From the NCBI GenBank assembly GCA_020846745.1, contig JADLDI010000032.1, positions 62,001-126,000 of the forward strand: DNA of 64,000 nt, in the 5' to 3' direction. The DNA is from Bryobacterales bacterium (GTDB lineage: Bacteria; Acidobacteriota; Terriglobia; Bryobacterales; Bryobacteraceae). Under the pieces are notes generated by a model. The model worked only from the letters and a program-made list of their open reading frames with translations. It was not told the DNA's origin and did no database searches. The position numbers and the translations under genes were made by a program. Below are positions 14,911 through 23,552 of the stretch, one piece after another. Numbering within the stretch: the stretch's first letter is position 1; every line of letters begins with the position of its first letter.

Positions 14911-17900
14911 ATGCAGGTAAAGATCCTCACGAACGCGCTCATTTACGGCGATGCCGTCAGCTTGCACTGCGTGCTGCTGAAGAAGTACTGTCAGGACCTG
15001 GGAATTGAGGCGGAGATCTACGCCAAGGAGTTTGACGAGCGGTTGGGGGAGGACGCTCGCGGACCTTCGCCGGAGCATCTGCTGGAAGGCGCCGATCCGA
15101 CGGACATCCTGTTCCACCAGTACTTCAACGATACGGACCTGATCAGCTTTGTGGAGCGCTTCCCCGGGCGGCGCGTGCTGATGTACCACAACGTCACGCC
15201 GCCGGATTTCTTCGACAGAGACGATCCGGTATGGGAACGGTGCGACCGCGGACTGCGGCTGCTGCGGACGCTGCCGGCGCTTTACGACTACGCGGTTGGG
15301 ATGAGCGAGTTCTCGCGGCGCGACCTGGAAGCGATGGGCTTTCCGCGCACGGGGGTATTTCCGCTGCTGATCCACGCGGACCGTTTACGGGCTGCGGAGC
15401 CGAAGCCGCAGATCGTCGCGATGAAAGATGCGGCGCGCACCACGTTTCTCTATTTGGGACGTGTTTCGCCGAATAAGAAGGTGGACACGCTGCCGGCGTT
15501 TCTGGCGGCGTACCGGGGTCACGACGCGGGCGCGCGGTTCGTGGTGGTGGGCGATAACGAGCAGCACCCGGAGTACACCGCGAAGGTGGAGCAGGCGGTG
15601 AAGTCGGCGGGATTACGGCTCGACTCGGACTTTCTACTGGCGGGCAAGCTGAGCGACGAAGAGGTGCGCGGCTGGTTTGAAGTGGCCGATGCTTACGTTT
15701 CGGTAAGCGAACACGAAGGCTTCTGCGCGCCGCTGATTGAGGCGATGGCCATGGGGCGTCCGGTATTCGCATTGGATGCCGGCGCGTCGGGGGAAACACT
15801 TTCAAACGAGTTGACGCTGGTGCGGAAGCGGGAGCCGGCGGAGATGGCGGCGCAGGTTTACGGGGTGCTGTCGAACCCGGAGCGCCGCACAGCGGTGCTG
15901 GAACGGCAGGCGGCGCGCTTAGAGGACTTCTCGGATGAGGCGCAGCGGCGGCGTGTTTCGGCACTGGTGGAACTGACCAATGCGCGTCCGGTACGCGAGC
16001 CGTATGAGCCGACCATCAGCGTCGTCATCAACACGTACAACCGCGGCAGCTATCTGGAACGCGCCCTGCACGCGCTGCGCAACCAGACGTACCGGAACTT
16101 CGAAGTGGTGGTTGTTAACGGACCTTCCACCGACGATACCGAGGCACGGCTCGAGAAGTTTAAAGACCAGATCCGGATTGCGCGGACGGACAAACGGATT
16201 ATCTGCGTGTCGCGCAACGAAGGCATTGAGGCGGCGCGCGGCGAACTGGTGGCGTTTCTGGACGACGATGCGGTGCCGCAGGCGACCTGGCTGCAGGAGC
16301 TGGCGCCGGCTTTCCAGGACCCGAAGGTGGGCGGCGTGGGCGGCATGGTGTATCGCTGGCGCGGACACGATTACGAGTTCCGGAACGGCGTGCTCGACCG
16401 GCTGGGGCTGGTGGACTGGTATCGCGAAGAGCCGGGCTTGGAGTTCGACTGGTCGCGCGGCTATTTGAATACGGTGTCGGGGAACAACTGCATTTTCCGC
16501 AGGTCGGCACTCGAAGAGATCGGCGGGTTCGACGAAGAAATCGAGTACTACCACGATGAAGCCGATATCGTGATCCGGATTGCGGCGGCGGGTTACCGGA
16601 CGGTGCACCGCCCGCGGGCCATTGTGTATCACGAGGCGGCGGGGGGCCACAACCGGTCGGGCAAGTATTCGCTGAACTGGTTCGTGATCGTCAAGAACAC
16701 GCTTTATTGCGCACTGAAGAACTATCCCGAAAACGGCGTGCCGATCGACATGACGATGCCGGAGCTGAAGGCGTGCGAGCCGGCTCCGGAAGACCGGAAA
16801 CTGGTGCGGTTTGAAGGCACGCGCAAGGAACTGGCGAAGCTGGTGACGGAGGAAGTGGAACGGCTGCGGGTGAAGCCGCTATTCAAATGGTGGCAGCGGC
16901 GGGAGCTGACGTTCAGCCAGTTTCTGCAGATGCGGCGCGACTGCAAGCGCGGCATCGCGGAGGGCCGGCGCAAGGGGATGACGCAGGCGCCGAAACTGCG
17001 CCGGTTCACGCGGCATGCCGATGGCGTGTTGCTCTATCCGGCGGCGGAAGCAAAAGGGCTGAGCGTTTGCCTGTTGACGCAAACGCTGCCGCACGAAAGC
17101 CCCGGAGGAGTAGCGACGTATACGGTGTCGCTGGCGCATGGTTTGCAGGCCTGCGGGTGCGAGGTGCACGTGGTGTCGCGCGGCGACCGGGAGACGAGCG
17201 AGCAGCGCGAGGGCGTGTGGTATCACACGGCCGTCCCGCGCGAGACGGACTATGCGAAGCAGTGGGGTGGGCAGTATTCCACGGTGGCGCGCAACCTCGA
17301 CTATGCGTACGGCGTGTGGCGGCGGGTGGTGGAGATCGATTCGCGGTGGGCGCTGGATATAGTGGAATCGCCGGCATGGGACTTCGAAGGGTTCTTCCTG
17401 GCGCTGGACAACCGGCTGCCGCTGGCGGTACGGCTGCATTCGCCGCTATTTGAGGTGATGAAGATCCAAGGCTGGCAGCACACAGCGGACCTGGATTTGT
17501 GCATCGGGCTGGAGGGCAGCCTGTTGCGCCACGCGACCGCCGTTTATGGAAGCACCAAAGCGATTCTCGATCTTGTGCTGACGCATTACCGGCTGAAGCC
17601 GGACGTGACGGCGCGCATCCCGCTGGGGATTCCCGTCCGGCCGGAGGATGGGGCTTCGGCGGGTGCTTCGCGTGTGACCAAGATCCTGTTCGTGGGGCGG
17701 CTGGAACCGCGCAAGGGCATCGACGTGTTTCTGGCGGCGCTGCCGCAGGTACTGATGCACAGCCCGGAAGCGGTGGTGGAGATCGCCGGGCGCGAGCTGG
17801 AGAGGCCGGGTAAAGTGGCGCGGTGGCTGGACGCTCATCCGGAGTGGCGGCTGCGGGTGCGCGGGCACGGCGAGGTTTCGGATGCGAAGCTGCAGGAACT

Positions 17901-18666
17901 GTATGCCGGCTGCGACGTGTTCGTCGCGCCCTCGATTTACGAATCGTTTGGGTTGATCTATCTGGAGGCAATGCGGCACGGCAAGCCGGTGATCGGGTCG
18001 AAGGCCGGCGGCATTCCGGAGGTGGTGGCCGACGGCGAGACGGGCATGCTGGTTCCGCCGGGCGATTCGCGTGCGCTGAGCGAAGCCATGCTGCGGCTGG
18101 TGAAAGACGCGCAGTTGCGGGCGTCGATGGGCGCGGCCGGACGTGTGCGGTTCGAGGAGAAGTTCACGACTGAGGTGATGGCGCGGAATACGCTGCCGTT
18201 CTACCAAAGGGTGGTGGAGGCCTGGAAGTCGCGGGAACGTGTGGTGTTCGACGCGGAGGCGCTGGCGATGGAGCGTGGCGACGGCGTGGCGGTCGAATGG
18301 GACGCGAGCTTCGGGTCGATGTGCCTGAAGTCGCATCGAGGCAAGGCAGAGACGCTTTGCTGGGGTCCGTATCAGGGGTTGGAGCACGGACGGTACCGGG
18401 CGCAGTTCTGGCTGCACCTGGATGGCGGCGAACCGAAATGGGTGAAGGAAGGCTGGGTGTGCCGGCTGGAGTCGTTCGCGATGCAGACGGGCGTGATGGG
18501 CTATCGGGAGGTATCGCTCTCGGACCTCGGGTCGTCGCGGACGGCGATTATGGACCTGTTCTTTGAGGTCGCAGGACCGGATGTGGCGGGGGTTGAGTAT
18601 CGCGTGCTGGCGTCGGGCGCGTTAGGGGTGGCGCTGCGGCGGATCCGGGTGTCGCGGTATGAGTAG
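14911..18666 (+). CDS. Three-domain glycosyltransferase (GT4-GT2-GT4) of surface polysaccharide assembly
   Basis: A 1251-residue fusion. Residues 1-350 are a GT-B, family 4-like domain (LYLGRVSPNKKVDTLPAFL; catalytic-region SEHEGFCAPLIEAMAMG near 270). Residues about 365-640 are a GT-A family 2 domain (ISVVINTYNRGSYLERAL; AFLDDDAVPQATW). Residues about 715-1095 are a second family 4 domain (GGVATYTVSLAHGL; ILFVGRLEPRKGIDVFLAAL; SIYESFGLIYLEAMRHGKPV). The last 150 residues are beta-rich and unassigned, possibly carbohydrate-binding. Three activities in one chain suggest stepwise synthesis of a repeating unit for the adjacent exporter. No transmembrane segment is evident. Confidence 0.88.
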   Translation: MQVKILTNALIYGDAVSLHCVLLKKYCQDLGIEAEIYAKEFDERLGEDARGPSPEHLLEGADPTDILFHQYFNDTDLISFVERFPGRRVLMYHNVTPPDFFDRDDPVWERCDRGLRLLRTLPALYDYAVGMSEFSRRDLEAMGFPRTGVFPLLIHADRLRAAEPKPQIVAMKDAARTTFLYLGRVSPNKKVDTLPAFLAAYRGHDAGARFVVVGDNEQHPEYTAKVEQAVKSAGLRLDSDFLLAGKLSDEEVRGWFEVADAYVSVSEHEGFCAPLIEAMAMGRPVFALDAGASGETLSNELTLVRKREPAEMAAQVYGVLSNPERRTAVLERQAARLEDFSDEAQRRRVSALVELTNARPVREPYEPTISVVINTYNRGSYLERALHALRNQTYRNFEVVVVNGPSTDDTEARLEKFKDQIRIARTDKRIICVSRNEGIEAARGELVAFLDDDAVPQATWLQELAPAFQDPKVGGVGGMVYRWRGHDYEFRNGVLDRLGLVDWYREEPGLEFDWSRGYLNTVSGNNCIFRRSALEEIGGFDEEIEYYHDEADIVIRIAAAGYRTVHRPRAIVYHEAAGGHNRSGKYSLNWFVIVKNTLYCALKNYPENGVPIDMTMPELKACEPAPEDRKLVRFEGTRKELAKLVTEEVERLRVKPLFKWWQRRELTFSQFLQMRRDCKRGIAEGRRKGMTQAPKLRRFTRHADGVLLYPAAEAKGLSVCLLTQTLPHESPGGVATYTVSLAHGLQACGCEVHVVSRGDRETSEQREGVWYHTAVPRETDYAKQWGGQYSTVARNLDYAYGVWRRVVEIDSRWALDIVESPAWDFEGFFLALDNRLPLAVRLHSPLFEVMKIQGWQHTADLDLCIGLEGSLLRHATAVYGSTKAILDLVLTHYRLKPDVTARIPLGIPVRPEDGASAGASRVTKILFVGRLEPRKGIDVFLAALPQVLMHSPEAVVEIAGRELERPGKVARWLDAHPEWRLRVRGHGEVSDAKLQELYAGCDVFVAPSIYESFGLIYLEAMRHGKPVIGSKAGGIPEVVADGETGMLVPPGDSRALSEAMLRLVKDAQLRASMGAAGRVRFEEKFTTEVMARNTLPFYQRVVEAWKSRERVVFDAEALAMERGDGVAVEWDASFGSMCLKSHRGKAETLCWGPYQGLEHGRYRAQFWLHLDGGEPKWVKEGWVCRLESFAMQTGVMGYREVSLSDLGSSRTAIMDLFFEVAGPDVAGVEYRVLASGALGVALRRIRVSRYE

Positions 18667-18701
18667 GGGTACGGGGAGGTAGGGGACACCAAGGGCGGCT
18701 C

Positions 18702-19196
18702 CTATCGCCAGCCTGTGCGGAAGCCCAGTGCCCGATAGACGTGAAAGGGATTCTGACAATTGATTGCAAGATCCCTACACACGTCGGGAACGTGGCGCTT
18801 GTGTCGCTTCCTGGAAGGTTTACTTACTTCGGTAGTGACAACGCAACGCTCACTGCGATTCAAAGCATAGGCGATGAGGAAGGGGTCGCGCCCGAGTTCC
18901 TCAATCTCGTCATCCGTAAGGTCGGGGGCGTAGCCGCGGGCGACAACGTACTGAACCTTGGCAGGCTCAACAGCTTCATCGAGGCTGAAACGGTCCTTTC
19001 GAGGCGAAAGCCAATCGAGAAGCGGATCGTCACTCTTTCTTCCCTCGAGAATCTCTTCTAGGTTTTCGAGTGGAATCTTCACGTTCCCAATTGTTGCCTG
19101 ATGCTCGACCCACGACCAAAACTCCGGGATCTGATCGAGTGGGTAATAAACATTGCTCGCGGTGATAAGCACGTTGGCATCAAACAGATAAAGCAC
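18702..19196 (-). CDS. DUF4411 PIN-like toxin candidate
   Basis: The 164-residue protein starts MLYLFDANVLITASNVYYP. The FDAN with an early acidic residue is the first active-site aspartate of PIN-fold nucleases. Further acidic positions lie in DPFLIAYAL and in the VCRDL segment near the end, as in DUF4411. The family is predicted to be an RNase toxin. It sits six bases after the XRE-ImmA/IrrE gene on the same strand, a known toxin-antitoxin pairing. It converges with the large glycosyltransferase gene at 18666. Confidence 0.82.
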   Translation of the reverse strand: MLYLFDANVLITASNVYYPLDQIPEFWSWVEHQATIGNVKIPLENLEEILEGRKSDDPLLDWLSPRKDRFSLDEAVEPAKVQYVVARGYAPDLTDDEIEELGRDPFLIAYALNRSERCVVTTEVSKPSRKRHKRHVPDVCRDLAINCQNPFHVYRALGFRTGWR

Positions 19197-19202
19197 GACG
19201 GT

Positions 19203-20396
19203 TTATGCTTCCGTCTTGCGGCCGGCGGAGAGAAGAGGTTCAACATTGCGAGGTTTAACTCCAAGTACGCGGCCCGCCTTCGTGTATGTAATCGTGCCTT
19301 CGTCGAGAGACCGGCGAACGAGACCGAGGAGGGCATGCCCGACACGATGGCGGCGCACGACGTAGTAACTCGGTCCGTTTTCCGAGGCTTTGAACCTGGC
19401 CGCCTCCCTTTGTCTGAACTGCGCCCACTCGGTAGCGAAGTGCGCCTGTAACTGCAGCCAAACCGGTTGTGTAAGATAGCCGGTGCGCCGGAGCCGATAG
19501 GCGGTCATGGTCCGGCTTACGCGGTTCCGGTCAGCAAAAGCTGTTATTTCGGCCACAAGTCTCTGGAACGATCTCTCGGCGGCAATCGGGCCGAAGACCT
19601 CCAGTTCGTTTTCGGGAAGCAGGAGTTCTCCGGCGACATCGTTGCAATACCGTTCAACGGTGTTCTCCGCATCGGTCCCGCTAATGCCGGTTTGTCCCAG
19701 CCACAGGTGTGTAAGCTCGTGAATGGCGGTAAACGACCAGGCGGCTTTCGCGTCCTGGTCGTTGATAACGATCATCGGGGCAATTGCGTCGGCGAGCGCA
19801 AATCCTCGAAAGAGATGGACAGCGATGTTGGTGTGGTGGCTGCCGAGATTGCCGAGGAGCAGAACAAAAACGCCTGCATTTTCGATCCGGCCTCTTAGGT
19901 ACTCAAAAGCGAGTTCGACATTCCTGGCGGCGCGGAACTGGTGACGCGAGAAGTCGAGCTTCGTAACGATTTGTTGCGCCAATGCTGCCGGCGCGATTCG
20001 AGGGTTGGCAGATGCGACGAAGCTCAAAGGTTCTGCGTCGACGTCCTCAAGCATCGATCGGACTAAGCCTTGGCGAGCTTTGATGTCGCGAACGAGGGCA
20101 TCAACGGTTGGGCGGTTCCGATCATGGTGGGGGAGAGCACGGAAGTCCTGACCCAAGTCCCCCATCCGAGGCGGCTCAGCCAAATAGAAGGTCAGAAGAG
20201 GGCGGCGGTACGTTTTCGCCATTTTGAGGAGTAGGGGGCGGGTAGGCTCATCGACGCCCTCCTCCAGCGCAGTCAGGCGTTCGGCGGGCGTCTTCCCTTT
20301 GGATGCATTCAGCCCAAGGACGTCAGCGGCTTGACCGAGGGACAAGCCAGCTGTCTCTCGAGCCCACGCCAGAACTCTCGGTTGAATGGCACTCAT
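19203..20396 (-). CDS. XRE-family HTH plus ImmA/IrrE metallopeptidase, antitoxin candidate
   Basis: The 397-residue protein has an N-terminal helix-turn-helix (LSLGQAADVLGLNASKGKTPAERL, about residues 18-42) and a DUF955/ImmA-IrrE peptidase domain with the zinc motif HELTH (about residue 225) and a downstream acidic ligand region in NDVAGELLLPENEL. Such proteins repress their own operon and act as antitoxin to the downstream DUF4411 RNase, or respond to stress through proteolysis. An inverted repeat lies 18 bases before the ATG. The following gene starts six bases after its stop. Confidence 0.85.
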   Translation of the reverse strand: MSAIQPRVLAWARETAGLSLGQAADVLGLNASKGKTPAERLTALEEGVDEPTRPLLLKMAKTYRRPLLTFYLAEPPRMGDLGQDFRALPHHDRNRPTVDALVRDIKARQGLVRSMLEDVDAEPLSFVASANPRIAPAALAQQIVTKLDFSRHQFRAARNVELAFEYLRGRIENAGVFVLLLGNLGSHHTNIAVHLFRGFALADAIAPMIVINDQDAKAAWSFTAIHELTHLWLGQTGISGTDAENTVERYCNDVAGELLLPENELEVFGPIAAERSFQRLVAEITAFADRNRVSRTMTAYRLRRTGYLTQPVWLQLQAHFATEWAQFRQREAARFKASENGPSYYVVRRHRVGHALLGLVRRSLDEGTITYTKAGRVLGVKPRNVEPLLSAGRKTEA

Positions 20397-20413
20397 CGGA
20401 ACTATGGCCTCTT

Positions 20414-20428
20414 GTTTCCATTAGAAAC
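20414..20428. promoter_or_regulatory. Candidate autoregulatory operator of the XRE-ImmA/DUF4411 operon
   Basis: GTTTC and GAAAC form perfect 5-base arms around CATTA, 18 bases upstream of the XRE-ImmA start. XRE regulators commonly bind such GTTT-N-AAAC dyads over their own promoter. No other copy was seen nearby. Assignment is by position and form only. Confidence 0.4.
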
Positions 20429-20529
20429 CACAAAACCAGTTATCCGCAGGGAGGCTCAGGCGGCGGGCGGGAGTCAAATTAAGGGCAGAAGGTAGGGGGT
20501 GCTGGTGGTGCACCGCCTTTGAGCTTTGA

Positions 20530-21504
20530 TTATTGCCGTGCGGGGCTATCGACCGGGCGGGTTTTGCTTGTGGAGGCCGGCGTGGCCGAACCGTCTGTCG
20601 TCATGAAGGTGAGCACCGTTTCGGACGGGATCTTGACACGCTCGCCTTTGGTGAGCACCTGCGAACCGGCGCCTGCGGCGCCGCCGACTCCGGCGCCGAT
20701 GGCCGCGCCTTTACCGCCGCCGGCGATGGCGCCGATGGCAGCGCCGATGGCCGAGCCGACGCCCGTGCGGACGACGGTTTCTTTACCGCGCGAGTCGCTC
20801 TGTTGAACGAACTGGGTGGTGTTCACCGGGACATCACGGCCGCCGATTTTGACGCTCGCGAGGGCAACAGAAAGAACCGTGCGGCCTGCAAGGCGGCCCG
20901 ATTCCTTTTCTTCCACCAGCTTGAGGGTGGCATCGGCGCCGCGCGGAGCGACGGTTTGCCCATCGATGACGATGGGCTCGGCAAGGCTGGCTTTAAAGCT
21001 GTCACCCGTGCCGGCCTTCTGCGAGTCGATCTCATCGATCAGGCGGACCGCGATGTTCGTGCCTGACGGAAGGTTAGCCGGGCCGGACCGGCCGACCATG
21101 GCGGTGATCACCGATTCCGACAAACCGGCCTGTTTGAGTTCAATGATCCGCTCGGCGTTGGTGGAGAAACGGCCGGGCGAAGCCTGGATGATGTTCATCA
21201 GGAAGTTTTCGCCGAAGCCGGCCTTCGACAGGCGGATGATGCTGTCGGTGTTCATGGACTCGGTAGGCGGCGTTTTGCGCATCATGGCTTCGACGATGCG
21301 TTCCGGAACGCCTTGCGACTTGAGGTCGATCAGACGGGACGTATCGGTGGAGAATCGATTGGGGCGTTCGTTGATGAGCCCGAGAACGAAGGATTCGCTC
21401 AACCCGGCTTTGGATAGCTTGACGACGTCGTCGTTCGTGAGCGGGTCGGCCGCCATTAATGCGATAGGAATCAACAGCGCTCCGAAGCTACGTAACAGTT
21501 TCAT
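20530..21504 (-). CDS. Exported glycine-zipper protein with two repeated N-terminal modules
   Basis: Function unknown. The 324-residue protein has a signal peptide ([21 protein letters not shown]). Two homologous helical modules of about 50 residues follow, each with a [11 protein letters not shown] or [11 protein letters not shown] core and an RFSTxxxRxIxLKxxGxxE element. Then comes a beta domain (about 140-240) and a glycine-zipper hairpin ([19 protein letters not shown], about 245-290) of the kind that inserts in outer membranes. The ATG at 21502-21504 has GGGAG upstream and overlaps the stop of the preceding gene by four bases. A cell-envelope role is likely. Confidence 0.7.
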   Translation of the reverse strand: MKLLRSFGALLIPIALMAADPLTNDDVVKLSKAGLSESFVLGLINERPNRFSTDTSRLIDLKSQGVPERIVEAMMRKTPPTESMNTDSIIRLSKAGFGENFLMNIIQASPGRFSTNAERIIELKQAGLSESVITAMVGRSGPANLPSGTNIAVRLIDEIDSQKAGTGDSFKASLAEPIVIDGQTVAPRGADATLKLVEEKESGRLAGRTVLSVALASVKIGGRDVPVNTTQFVQQSDSRGKETVVRTGVGSAIGAAIGAIAGGGKGAAIGAGVGGAAGAGSQVLTKGERVKIPSETVLTFMTTDGSATPASTSKTRPVDSPARQ

Positions 21505-23420
21505 TTCGTTCTCCCAGTGTTTGGTTCCACTAATTGCCTCGCCGGCCGCATGCTTTTGAGCAGGGGCACGAGGCTGGTAAAATCGTCGGTCCATATTAAA
21601 GATGTTTGAGGGGGCGGGCCGGTTCCAGCCTTTAGAATCATCCAGGTAGCGGAATAGGTCGCCTGAGTAGGGTCGGCGGGCGAATCGAAGCGTTGCGCGC
21701 CCCAGCCGAGCGCTCGTGCGACGCCGTTCACCACCGGTTCTAAGTCTAAGGTGTGATTAGAGATATGGATCAGCAGGGTACCGTCGGGCTTGAGATGCCG
21801 GCCATAGAGCAATGCTGCCTGTTTGGTGAGCAAATGCACGGGAATGGAGTCTGACGAAAAGGCATCGACGACGAGGTAATCGAAGTTCTGAGGCGGTTCC
21901 CGATCAAGTTGGAGGCGCGCATCGCCCTCCGCGACTTCGATCTTTGCTGGGGAATTCGACAGGAATGTGAAGTACTGGCGAGCGAACCGTATGACGGCGG
22001 GATTGAGTTCGTAGAAGCGGAACACGTCGCCGGGGCGGCCGTAGCGGGCGAGGGTGCCTGCGCCGAGGCCGACAATGCCGACGCGGGCGGGAAGGTGAGG
22101 ACGCTCGTCGAGGATGCGGCCGACAGCGGAGGCATAGCCGTAGTAGGTGGTGGGTGTATTCGGTTTATTTAACAATTGCGACCCATGTGTGATCGCGCCG
22201 TGGGTCATGGTGCGGCGGCGATCGGCTTGGGTGACGCGAAGGACGCCGTAGAAGTTCCGCTTGGTGACGAGCGTCTGTTCGTGCCCACCAGGCGTCAACA
22301 CGGTGACTGGCACGAGAATAGCGAGGGCCAATCCGATGACGGTGGCGCGTTTCAGCGGGGAAGGCGTTCGCAAGACACCGGGCAAGGCGACGGCGGCGCA
22401 GACGGCTAAGGCGATGGGGAACTCAGCATAGGTCGAGAAGACGGTGGGCGCTACGAGGGCGACAAGCAGTCCACCGATCGCACCGCCGAGGGCGATGGCG
22501 AGGTAGTAACTCGTCAGGCGCGAGGGGTCGGGCCGGGCCAGCGATAGCTCGCCGTGGCAGAGCATGGAGCAGACAAAAAGGGTAGAGGTGTGGGCAAGCA
22601 GGTGCCACCAGAAGCCGACGTTGATGCCAACGATGACCAGGGTGCAGGAGATGGGGATGAGGATCGCGGCGAGGATGGCAAACAGTCCGCGCTGGTACCA
22701 GATGGAGCGTTCGAAGCAGATGATGAACGAGAGCAGATAGACGGCCAGAGGCAGCACCCACAGAAACGGGACGGAGGCGACCTCCTGTGTGAGCTGGTTG
22801 GTGGTGGCCATGAGGAGCGCGGCGCTAGCGGCGGGAGCGATGAGCCAGAGCGGGTGCAGTGCAAGGGTCGTGGAGCGGTGTGGGTGCTCACGGGCGTGCC
22901 AGGTGACCAGGAGCGACAGGCCCGCGAATCCGAAATAAAGGATTCGCCAAACGGACCATTGCAGCGAGAGCGGAAGCACCGGTTCGATCAAAAAGGGGTA
23001 GGCCAGCAGCGCGCCAAGCGAAGCGGCGTTGGAGAGGGCGTACAGGCGGTATGGGATTTCGAGCCGGCTCCAGCGTTGGGCGAGCGGCGAGGTGGAGGCG
23101 AGCAGGGTGACCGGCAAGCCGATGGTTACGGCGAGGGTGCGGAGAATGGCCCACGTGGGATGCGCGGTGGCCGCGGCGGGAACAGGCTCTGTGAGGGCGA
23201 TGACGGCCGCTACGACGACGACGCCATGCACGGCGCGACGGACAGTGTGCGCGTAGGCATAGCCGAGCATGAGGGCGGTTTGAAAAAAGAGGAGGCAAAC
23301 GGTCCAGACGGAGGAGGCTCCGCCGAATGCGGGCAACAGGGTTCTGGCGACCATGGGTTGCACCAGAAAGAAAAGAAAGGAAGCAAGAACGATGACCGCC
23401 GCAAAGACCACTATCGCCAT
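21501..23420 (-). CDS. Multi-pass membrane protein with spermidine-synthase-like domain
   Basis: About 639 residues. The first 400 contain about ten transmembrane helices. The C-terminal 230 form a class I methyltransferase-like fold as in spermidine synthases: GIVGLGAGTLARYG for the nucleotide-type loop, an acidic residue ending strand 2 (FYELNPAVIRFA), EGDARLQL, and VVDAFSSDSIPVHLLT. Such fused proteins are widespread and mostly uncharacterised; aminopropyl transfer is not proven for them. The ATG at 23418-23420 is preferred because the first helix starts there; the frame is open 26 codons further. It is translationally coupled to the downstream glycine-zipper gene. Confidence 0.78.
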   Translation of the reverse strand: MAIVVFAAVIVLASFLFFLVQPMVARTLLPAFGGASSVWTVCLLFFQTALMLGYAYAHTVRRAVHGVVVVAAVIALTEPVPAAATAHPTWAILRTLAVTIGLPVTLLASTSPLAQRWSRLEIPYRLYALSNAASLGALLAYPFLIEPVLPLSLQWSVWRILYFGFAGLSLLVTWHAREHPHRSTTLALHPLWLIAPAASAALLMATTNQLTQEVASVPFLWVLPLAVYLLSFIICFERSIWYQRGLFAILAAILIPISCTLVIVGINVGFWWHLLAHTSTLFVCSMLCHGELSLARPDPSRLTSYYLAIALGGAIGGLLVALVAPTVFSTYAEFPIALAVCAAVALPGVLRTPSPLKRATVIGLALAILVPVTVLTPGGHEQTLVTKRNFYGVLRVTQADRRRTMTHGAITHGSQLLNKPNTPTTYYGYASAVGRILDERPHLPARVGIVGLGAGTLARYGRPGDVFRFYELNPAVIRFARQYFTFLSNSPAKIEVAEGDARLQLDREPPQNFDYLVVDAFSSDSIPVHLLTKQAALLYGRHLKPDGTLLIHISNHTLDLEPVVNGVARALGWGAQRFDSPADPTQATYSATWMILKAGTGPPPQTSLIWTDDFTSLVPLLKSMRPARQLVEPNTGRTK

Positions 23421-23459
23421 TGAAGCACGTATTTCAAACGTGAGAGAGGGGATTAACGC

Positions 23460-23476
23460 TTCGTATACTATACGAA
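23460..23476. promoter_or_regulatory. 17-base palindrome in divergent promoter region
   Basis: TTCGTATA and TATACGAA are perfect arms about a central C. The palindrome lies 40 bases upstream of the membrane spermidine-synthase-like gene and about 77 upstream of the TonB receptor, so it could control both. Its size fits a dimeric repressor such as the PadR or GntR types, but no regulator is adjacent. Confidence 0.5.
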
Positions 23477-23552
23477 ATGAGCGATAATCGGACAACAAGC
23501 TTCGAAAGTGTTACGGAGAGATTCGAAGTTTGAAGTCGCGAGGGAGTCCAGA

